A DNA stretch of 36,599 nt from Minisyncoccota bacterium (GTDB lineage Bacteria; Patescibacteriota; Minisyncoccia; Phycocordibacterales; UBA12079): positions 1 to 36,599 of the forward strand of contig JAGMBS010000010.1 of NCBI GenBank assembly GCA_023129575.1, given 5' to 3'. Numbering within the stretch: the stretch's first letter is position 1; every line of letters begins with the position of its first letter. The notes beneath the pieces were generated by a model. That model was not told where the DNA came from, ran no database searches, and saw only the letters and a program-made list of their open reading frames with translations. The position numbers were made by a program, and so were the translations under genes. Below, in pieces: positions 29,153-35,087 of the stretch.

Positions 29153-29165
29153 TTGAGCCGTTCGT
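29153..29165 (+). repeat. Half copy of the CTCAAC/GTTGAG family
   Basis: TTGAGCCGTTCGT equals the right arm of the copies at 166 and 28131, but no left arm is present. Confidence 0.6.
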
Positions 29166-29171
29166 TTTTGT

Positions 29172-29200
29172 TTGCAATAACTTTTGATTTGGGGTAATAT
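29172..29200 (+). promoter_or_regulatory. Promoter of the Cys-rich small protein gene
   Basis: TTGCAA (29172-29177) and TAATAT (29195-29200) are separated by 17 bp. A leader of about 70 nt leads to a strong ribosome site (AAAGGAGG, 29267-29274). Confidence 0.55.
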
Positions 29201-29279
29201 CCAAAATAGGTTTAGGTTCTTTAAATTCAAGGCAGATACTTTGTCTTTTTATTTTAATTTTTTATCAAAGGAGGAGATT

Positions 29280-29630
29280 ATGTCATGTTGGGTAAATGGG
29301 GGAAAATGCCTTCATGGTTTTGATGGGGGAATTTTGTCGGCAAAAATGTCCTTTTGTGCAGATTGCTCGGAGTTTTCTTTAAACAGAGAAGAAGTATTTG
29401 AAAAACAGGATAATTTAGAAAGGGGCAAACTCCCCCCGGGATTTATTTCTGAGGAAGACCAGGGAGAAATTTGTAATCGTGGAGAGATGCTTCAGGCCTT
29501 GGTAGTTGAGAAGATTACCAATCTTAAATTGTCAATAAGTCGAGGGGAAGTGAAAACGGAGAAGATATATGATATCAGAAAAGAAATGATTATCTTGGGG
29601 CTTCTTGGAGAAATCTTCACGAACCTTTAA
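29280..29630 (+). CDS. Small Cys-rich protein, unknown function
   Basis: 116 residues. Four Cys (C3, C10, C26, C29) plus His12 in the first 30 residues could bind zinc or another metal (SCWVNGGKCLHGFDG ... SFCADCSEF). The rest is charged and helical (FISEEDQGEICNRGEMLQAL ... YDIRKEMIILGLLGEIFTNL). The start is fixed by AAAGGAGG five bases before ATG 29280, one of the strongest ribosome sites of the window. It also has a good promoter and a terminator, so it is a monocistronic, probably well-translated gene. I do not recognise the family. Confidence 0.65.
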   Translation: MSCWVNGGKCLHGFDGGILSAKMSFCADCSEFSLNREEVFEKQDNLERGKLPPGFISEEDQGEICNRGEMLQALVVEKITNLKLSISRGEVKTEKIYDIRKEMIILGLLGEIFTNL

Positions 29631-29648
29631 CTGAATGTTCTCAAATAA

Positions 29649-29685
29649 GGCGGATGTTGGCTTGCCAGCATCCGCCTGCTTTTTT
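29649..29685. terminator. Terminator between convergent genes
   Basis: GGCGGATGTTGGC (29649-29661) pairs with GCCAGCATCCGCC (29664-29676), one G-U, followed by T residues. It serves the Cys-rich gene and may also stop recA transcription from the other side. Confidence 0.85.
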
Positions 29686-29721
29686 ATACCAGTCACCGGC
29701 TACTTGATACTTGTTACCAGT

Positions 29722-30753
29722 TTACTCCTTCATTTTCTCCCTAATCTTTTTCAAAATTTCGCCGGCGAGTTTTTTGTCTTCTTTCAAAAATTGGCGAGTG
29801 GCGTCATAGCCCCGCCCCAATTTCAGATCGCCGTAACTATACGATGAGCCCGCTTTGGAAACGATTCCGTATTTTTCCCCCAAAGCGATGAGTTCGCCCT
29901 CTTTGGAAATTCCCTCGTTGTAAATCAAATCAAATTCCGTCATTTTGAAGGGGGCGGCGACTTTATTTTTAACCACTTTAACTCGGCACCGCCCGCCCAC
30001 GATAGCATCGCCTTTTTTAATTTGAGCGATTCGCCTAATATCCAATCTAACCGAACTGTAAAATTTCAACGCTCGCCCGCCGGGAGTTGTTTCGGGGCTG
30101 CCGAACATCACTCCGATTTTCATTCTGATTTGGTTTATAAAGATAACCACCGTCTTGCTTTTAGCGATAATGGCGGTTAATTTCCGCAGGGCTTGCGACA
30201 TCAGACGCGCCTGCCGGCCGATATGGTGCGCGCCCATATCGCCCTCAATTTCATCTTTGGGCGTTAGAGCGGCGACGGAATCAATCACAATCACATCAAT
30301 TTTTCCGGAACGCACCAAACTCTCCGTAATATCCAAGGCCTGTTCGCCGGTGTCCGGCTGGGAAACCAGCAAGTTTTTTATATCCACGCCCAACTTCTCG
30401 GCGTATTCGGGGTCCAAGGCGTGTTCGGCGTCCACAAAGGCGCAAATCCCGCCTTTTTGTTGGGCTTGCGCGGCTACTTGCAATGCCAGAGTTGTTTTCC
30501 CTGAGGACTCCGGACCGAAAATTTCCACCACTCTTCCTCTCGGCAAGCCGCCGATGCCTAAAGCGTCATCCAATCCTATTGACCCGGTTGGAATGGCTTC
30601 AATCCCGACTTTGGGCGCGTCCCCGAGACGAATAATCGCGCCTTCTCCAAATTTGACGCGAATTTGCGCGATGGTGTCTTCAACAGCAGTGTCTTTTTTG
30701 TCCGGGACTTTGGGCTTCGCCGCTTTTTTCGTCTCCTTTTTTTTCTTTATCAT
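29722..30753 (-). CDS. recA: Recombinase RecA
   Basis: Strand-exchange protein of homologous recombination and SOS sensing. The 343-residue protein has Walker A GPESSGKT with Lys86, [36 protein letters not shown], and the L2 loop region [20 protein letters not shown]. The C-terminal domain is short but present and there is no intein. A Lys-rich N-terminal lead of about 20 residues is longer than in E. coli. Its ATG overlaps the stop of the upstream gene by 4 nt (ATGA), so it is translationally coupled and transcribed with ftsK. Confidence 0.98.
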   Translation of the reverse strand: MIKKKKETKKAAKPKVPDKKDTAVEDTIAQIRVKFGEGAIIRLGDAPKVGIEAIPTGSIGLDDALGIGGLPRGRVVEIFGPESSGKTTLALQVAAQAQQKGGICAFVDAEHALDPEYAEKLGVDIKNLLVSQPDTGEQALDITESLVRSGKIDVIVIDSVAALTPKDEIEGDMGAHHIGRQARLMSQALRKLTAIIAKSKTVVIFINQIRMKIGVMFGSPETTPGGRALKFYSSVRLDIRRIAQIKKGDAIVGGRCRVKVVKNKVAAPFKMTEFDLIYNEGISKEGELIALGEKYGIVSKAGSSYSYGDLKLGRGYDATRQFLKEDKKLAGEILKKIREKMKE

Positions 30754-31139
30754 ATTTTATTTTTATTTGTTAATAATATTTTCTGTGGAATTGGCGTATA
30801 AATTAGTTCCAATAATTTTTGGTTTTCTCTTTGGTATTTGTCTCGAGTTGAGATTTTAATAAGATTATAGCCCTCGGACAAAAGTATTTTTTCATTAAAA
30901 TTGCCGGCTTGGTCCGTGAAAATTTGCCGGTCGTTCAAACTGATATGGGAAATATTTTTGGCTCGGCCGCTAATAACGATACTGCCGCTGTGTTGGGTTG
31001 AACCGTTCAAAGGCGAGATTAGTTCAAGAATTGGCCCCTGAATATAATCGCGGGTTTGATAGTAAGCATAACCAAGCGTGGCGGAAAGAACAAGAACAAG
31101 GGAAAAAATTTTTGCGTAGCTTTTAATTAAATTATTCAT
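30750..31139 (-). CDS. Membrane-anchored Ig-like (glucodextranase-B-like) domain protein
   Basis: A 129-residue protein. An N-terminal membrane helix (residues 9-27, [19 protein letters not shown]) is followed by one Ig-like beta domain of the type seen in exported CPR proteins ([20 protein letters not shown], then [15 protein letters not shown] and [17 protein letters not shown]). The domain probably faces outside. It lies between ftsK (15 nt) and recA (4-nt overlap), an unusual partner for these genes; a link to division or DNA uptake is only a guess. Confidence 0.75.
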   Translation of the reverse strand: MNNLIKSYAKIFSLVLVLSATLGYAYYQTRDYIQGPILELISPLNGSTQHSGSIVISGRAKNISHISLNDRQIFTDQAGNFNEKILLSEGYNLIKISTRDKYQRENQKLLELIYTPIPQKILLTNKNKI

Positions 31140-31153
31140 GCTGTTAAAAATTT

Positions 31154-33355
31154 TTAATGGCTAAATTTTCGTTGTTTTGTTTCCTCCGCGGTCGGATCTC
31201 TTTCCTCAGTCGCGAGAACCGGCCGCGGTTTGGAGCCGTCGGCCGGGCCGATAATGCCGTTTTCTTCCAGCTTATCCATCAGACGCGCCGCTCGCGCGTA
31301 GCCCACCCGCAATTTTCTTTGCAAATACGAGGTGGATGCTTTACCGGCGGCCAAAATTGTTTCTTTGGCGTCTTCATAAAGAAGATCATCCTCCTCGTCA
31401 TCATTGCCGCCGTGATCGCCGCTAAACGAGAGCGTATCAAAAAGAGGATTTCTGTCTTTGTCCGCCGCGTCAATATCCACTTCGTCGGGAATCTCGTTTT
31501 TGTAGGCCTCTTTCAAAAATGTCGTCACTTTCTTTAATTCTGTTTCTGAGATAAACGCGGATTGGATTCTTTTCGGTTTTGACATTTCCCCCGATATATA
31601 AAGCATATCCCCGGCTCCCAAAAGTTTTTCAGCTCCGCCGACATCAAGAATAGTGCGAGAGTCCACTTGCGAGGCCACTTGAAGCGCGATACGAGAGGGG
31701 ATATTGGCTTTAATCAGACCGGTGATGACATTAACGGACGGGCGTTGCGTGGAAAAAATCAGGTGGATTCCGATGGCTCGGCTCATCTGCGCCAAACGGA
31801 CAACCGCCGCTTCCAATTCTCGCGGATAGGCCTGCATAATATCGGCTAACTCATCTATAATAATAACTATATAAGGCATTGTTTCGGGCAAATCCGTTTC
31901 ATTTATTTCTTTATTTTTGGAGGCCTGATTGTAGGCGGGGGCGACAATATTTTTATGATAGGACTGAATGTCTCTGACGCCGGCGGACTCCAAAATATCA
32001 TAACGGCGGTCCATTTCTTTCAAGGCCCATTTGAGAGCCAAAATTGTTTTTTTGGCGCCGGTAATTACCGGGGTAAGCAAATGGGGGATGCCTTTATATT
32101 GCGTCAATTCCACTCTTTTTGGGTCTATCATTATAAATTTTAGATTTTCAGGCGTGGCTCTGAAAAGAAGGGAATTAATCAAAGCGTGAATGGTAACCGA
32201 TTTCCCGGCGCCGGTCGCTCCGGCGATTAGTAAATGGGGAGCTTTCGCCAAATCTATAAAATTAACTTGGCCGGAAACATCCTTGCCCAAAGCGACTGTC
32301 AGAAGTTGTTTGTTTTGTTTATATTCTTTAGTCGCGAATAATGTCGCCAAGCCGACCGTGGTTCTCGCGCTGTTGGGAATTTCAATTCCCACCAATGATT
32401 TTCCGGGAATGGGCGCTTCAATTCTGAGCGGGTGGGCCGCCAAGGCCAGCGACAAATCATTTTGCAATCCCATTATTCGCGACAGCTTAATTCCTTCGGC
32501 CGGTTTCAGAGCGTAACGGGTGACGGACGGTCCGATGGATATTTCGTCCATCTCGACATTGATGCCGAAATTTTTAAGAGTTCTTTTTATGATATTTGAA
32601 TTGGCTTTAATATCTCCGACTTCCGGCCGGCCCTTGTCCTTTTCCAAAAGCGACAGAGGGGGGAGGGATGTCTTTCTTCCAAAATATTCAAAGATCTTAT
32701 TTGAGAGGGAACCGCTTTGAGCGGGGAGGTCTTTTTCAAATTCGTTCTCGGATTTATTTGAGGGGTGCGTTTTTTTTGTCTCGCGAGAATTGTTTATTTC
32801 TTCCGGGCTTTCTTCAATTTCTTCTTCATAATATTCCTCTTTCTCTTCTTTTTTTCTGGATAGTCTGTTTTTTAGAATTTGTCGCCAAAAGGCGATGCTC
32901 TTGAATTTTAAATGCGTGTCAAAAATAACCAGCAGGGAAATTAAAAACAAGGCGCTCAGGAAAATCAAACTAACATACAAGTCAAATAATTTTAACAGCG
33001 GAGCTGAAATAAACCCGCCCGCCAACCCGCCCTTGCCGGCGAAAAGCAAACCAATAATTCCCAGTCCGGACAAAAATAAAATTAACGAGCCGGCAATTTT
33101 TATAAAAGCGAAATTGGATTTGATGTCTTTCAAACTTGAGTAGCCCAAAATGAACAGGATCGCGGGCAAAAGAAAATACCCAATTCCGAATAATCTGTCT
33201 AAAATCGCGTAAAGCGTTTCTCCCACCGCTCCGCCGTTATGAAATGACGCCAGCACAAAAAAAACGGCCAGCGCAAAAAAAATTATAGCCAGGACTCCTT
33301 GTAATGTTTCTTCTTTTAATTTTCGGATAGGATTTTCTCTTTTATTTTTTTTCAT
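31154..33355 (-). CDS. ftsK: DNA translocase FtsK/SpoIIIE
   Basis: Moves DNA through the division septum during chromosome segregation. The 733-residue protein has four or so N-terminal membrane helices (to about residue 150) and a short acidic linker. The motor domain carries Walker A GATGAGKS with Lys385, Walker B region YIVIIIDELADIM, and STQRPSVNVITGLIKANIPS. The C-terminal gamma winged-helix (STSYLQRKLRVGYARAARLM, then EENGIIGP) reads KOPS-like sites. The protein is compact, as usual for SpoIIIE-like forms. It is the first gene of an operon with the Ig-like protein and recA. An AGGAG lies rather far (about 17 nt) before ATG 33355. Confidence 0.97.
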   Translation of the reverse strand: MKKNKRENPIRKLKEETLQGVLAIIFFALAVFFVLASFHNGGAVGETLYAILDRLFGIGYFLLPAILFILGYSSLKDIKSNFAFIKIAGSLILFLSGLGIIGLLFAGKGGLAGGFISAPLLKLFDLYVSLIFLSALFLISLLVIFDTHLKFKSIAFWRQILKNRLSRKKEEKEEYYEEEIEESPEEINNSRETKKTHPSNKSENEFEKDLPAQSGSLSNKIFEYFGRKTSLPPLSLLEKDKGRPEVGDIKANSNIIKRTLKNFGINVEMDEISIGPSVTRYALKPAEGIKLSRIMGLQNDLSLALAAHPLRIEAPIPGKSLVGIEIPNSARTTVGLATLFATKEYKQNKQLLTVALGKDVSGQVNFIDLAKAPHLLIAGATGAGKSVTIHALINSLLFRATPENLKFIMIDPKRVELTQYKGIPHLLTPVITGAKKTILALKWALKEMDRRYDILESAGVRDIQSYHKNIVAPAYNQASKNKEINETDLPETMPYIVIIIDELADIMQAYPRELEAAVVRLAQMSRAIGIHLIFSTQRPSVNVITGLIKANIPSRIALQVASQVDSRTILDVGGAEKLLGAGDMLYISGEMSKPKRIQSAFISETELKKVTTFLKEAYKNEIPDEVDIDAADKDRNPLFDTLSFSGDHGGNDDEEDDLLYEDAKETILAAGKASTSYLQRKLRVGYARAARLMDKLEENGIIGPADGSKPRPVLATEERDPTAEETKQRKFSH

Positions 33356-33378
33356 TTTTGTTATTTAATTGCTCCTAA

Positions 33379-33387
33379 ATAATAACA
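33379..33387 (-). promoter_or_regulatory. Extended -10 box of the ftsK-recA operon
   Basis: TGtTATTAT on the minus strand, 23 nt before the ftsK ATG; an AGGAG follows it in the leader. Confidence 0.45.
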
Positions 33388-33414
33388 TATTTTGCGGACA
33401 AAATCATAATGAAT

Positions 33415-33430
33415 CCTGCCTGCCGGCAGG
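33415..33430. repeat. CCTGCCGGCAGG-family palindrome
   Basis: The core CCTGCCGGCAGG (33419-33430) is a perfect palindrome. Related copies are in ileS (3252) and in the membrane/HTH gene (17318). Confidence 0.8.
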
Positions 33431-33455
33431 TAAAATTAAATCAAAGTCCAAAGCT

Positions 33456-33524
33456 CAAATTACTCAAATCAAATCTAAAATCTAAAATCCAAATGTCAAA
33501 AAAAGTTTTAGTTTTTGTCATTTG
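33456..33524 (+). repeat. Direct repeat flanking the HTH gene (left copy)
   Basis: 69 nt of CAAATTACTCAAATCAAATC-type sequence ending in TTTTTGTCATTTG. It is nearly the same as 34461-34522 on the other side of the gene, apart from a 7-nt length difference and a few substitutions. The end can also fold (CCAAATG/CATTTGG). Confidence 0.8.
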
Positions 33525-33571
33525 GATTTCATTTGGAATACTTTGGATTTTGAAATTTCTAATAACCTCCC

Positions 33572-33599
33572 TTGTTTTTTTATAAAAGACAATTATAAT
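33572..33599 (+). promoter_or_regulatory. Promoter of the HTH regulator gene
   Basis: TTGTTT (33572-33577) and TATAAT (33594-33599) with a 16-bp spacer. The leader of about 85 nt contains GGACA and AAGACA repeats (from 33600, 33619, 33641, 33659 and 33680). Confidence 0.6.
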
Positions 33600-33690
33600 G
33601 GACACATAAAGTTAGCAAAAGGACACTTCAAATAATTATTAAAGACAGAAAAAAACAAAAGGACATAATCAAATCATTAAAAGACATAAA

Positions 33691-34440
33691 ATGAATTCTC
33701 TAAAAACCATTGAAAAAAAGAATAATAATGATTTATATTTGGTGTTTTTCTCTAAAAAAATAGAGAAAATTGTTGCGGCGCTTTATCTTTTGACAAGTTA
33801 TTTCCCCAAAGACGAAATCCTAAAATGGAAATTGAGGAAACAAGGTATCCAACTTTTGTCTGATACAATGTCTTTGACTAAAAAACAAGTTCTTTATAAG
33901 GACAAGATTTTGTCCGACGTAAGAAATGCCATTTTGGAAATAATTTCTTTTTTAGAAATCGCTCTAACCGCTAAAATCATTACAAATATGAATTTAAATG
34001 TGTTTAAAAAGGAGCTTGAGTTTCTTTTAAAATTAAACAACAATAATCTGAAAGACATAAGTGAACAAAATTTGTCCGGATTAAGCGGGGACTTTTTTAA
34101 AATAAAGGACAAAGATTTACGCTTCGGGAAAACAAGAGAGTCCCTGCTAAAGGACAGTAATATATATAAAGGACATTATAAAGGACAAACTGCGTGGCTG
34201 TCTCCAACTCTTGCTGTGGCGAAAAAACAAGGTATTTCTAATATTGAGAAAAGACAATCTCGTCGGGAAAATATATTAAAATTATTGCGTAAAGGACAAA
34301 AATTGACCATAAAGGACATATCGCGAGAAATAAATAATTGCGGCGAGAAAACTGTTCAAAGGGAATTGCAGGCGATGCTAAAAGACGGCCTTCTTAAAAA
34401 AGAAGGCGAGAGAAGATGGAGCCGGTATTCACTAAAATAA
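33691..34440 (+). CDS. Winged-helix protein, probable autoregulator, unknown function
   Basis: A 249-residue protein. The N-terminal roughly 140 residues are helical with no known motif (YLVFFSKKIEKIVAALYLLT ... ILEIISFLEIALTAKI). A basic linker follows (KGHYKGQTAWLSP). The C-terminal 65 residues form a clear HTH/winged helix (RRENILKLLRKGQKLTIKDI, then NNCGEKTVQRELQAMLKDGL and a GERRWSRYSL wing). The DNA contains AAGGACA seven times inside the gene and twice in the leader, all on the coding strand. The gene is flanked by direct repeats (33456-33524 and 34461-34522). This context suggests a DNA-binding regulator of its own gene or of a mobile unit; the target is unknown. Confidence 0.7.
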   Translation: MNSLKTIEKKNNNDLYLVFFSKKIEKIVAALYLLTSYFPKDEILKWKLRKQGIQLLSDTMSLTKKQVLYKDKILSDVRNAILEIISFLEIALTAKIITNMNLNVFKKELEFLLKLNNNNLKDISEQNLSGLSGDFFKIKDKDLRFGKTRESLLKDSNIYKGHYKGQTAWLSPTLAVAKKQGISNIEKRQSRRENILKLLRKGQKLTIKDISREINNCGEKTVQRELQAMLKDGLLKKEGERRWSRYSLK

Positions 34441-34460
34441 GTTCAAAATCCAAAGTGTTC

Positions 34461-34522
34461 CAAATTACTCAAATCAAATCCAAAATCCAAATGTTAAAAA
34501 AAGTTTTAATTTTTGTCATTTG
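34461..34522 (+). repeat. Direct repeat flanking the HTH gene (right copy)
   Basis: Near-identical to 33456-33524; it begins 20 nt after the HTH gene stop. Confidence 0.8.
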
Positions 34523-34524
34523 AC

Positions 34525-34605
34525 GAGGTCCGACCTCTGAATTGCTACTGAAGTTTATGTTCTATATCACTATTCATTATTTAACCGCGATTGAGGTCGG
34601 ACCTC
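34525..34605. repeat. Pair of GAGGTC/GACCTC palindromes
   Basis: GAGGTCCGACCTC at 34525-34537 and GAGGTCGGACCTC at 34593-34605 are each 13-nt palindromes with one central base, and are complementary to each other. GAGGTC/GACCTC arms also occur between ssb and rpsR. They could form a long-range stem enclosing 55 nt. Confidence 0.7.
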
Positions 34606-34676
34606 TTTGATTTTTCCTTGCATTTTACAACCCGTTATTATACTATGATGCGGTTATATCCCGTTCTTTCCGAGCG

Positions 34677-34687
34677 AGTTATCCACA
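34677..34687 (+). promoter_or_regulatory. AGTTATCCACA motif upstream of the S-layer-like gene
   Basis: The same 11-mer as at 23049-23059, containing a DnaA-box match. It lies 30 nt before the -10 box. Confidence 0.55.
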
Positions 34688-34695
34688 GTATTTCT

Positions 34696-34723
34696 TTGCA
34701 AGCGCGCTCTTGCGAGATATAAT
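34696..34723 (+). promoter_or_regulatory. Promoter of the S-layer-like protein gene
   Basis: TTGCAA (34696-34701) and TATAAT (34718-34723) with a 16-bp spacer. This predicts an unusually long leader of about 355 nt before ATG 35088. Confidence 0.6.
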
Positions 34724-34728
34724 TATCT

Positions 34729-35004
34729 GACAACTTTCCGATTAAAAACCGGAGGGAGAAGTTGTTAATTTGTGTTCGTTGAAAATTAAATCCCGTTAGA
34801 GATAAGAAGCCAAAAAACTTCTGTAATCTTTAACGGGATAAATAACAGAAGACATAAAAAAATAAAAAATTGAATGTGTTGTTTAAATTCAGTCGTAAAT
34901 TTAAGTGACGCAATAACAAATAAAAAAACGAAATTATCAATTTGATTATTAGCAAAACGCAAAATTATTTTTTTCCAAAAAAACAAATTTTGTTTTTTTG
35001 GAAA
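34729..35004 (+). promoter_or_regulatory. Structured 5' leader of the S-layer-like gene
   Basis: Three stem-loops are visible. 34729-34764: CAACTTTCCG against CGGA...AAGTTG. 34791-34838: TCCCGTTA against TAACGGGA, with AGAAG/CTTCT inside. 34972-35004: perfect 16-bp arms, TTTCCAAAAAAACAAA type. The rest is very AT-rich and holds no ORF. The leader could stabilise the mRNA or control translation. No Shine-Dalgarno sequence is seen before the start. Confidence 0.55.
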
Positions 35005-35087
35005 TAAAATTTTTGTGTTATTGGTTTCTTAAAATACATTAATAATTTTTATCAGTAATTAATTTTAAGAAATCTTAGAAAAAATTT

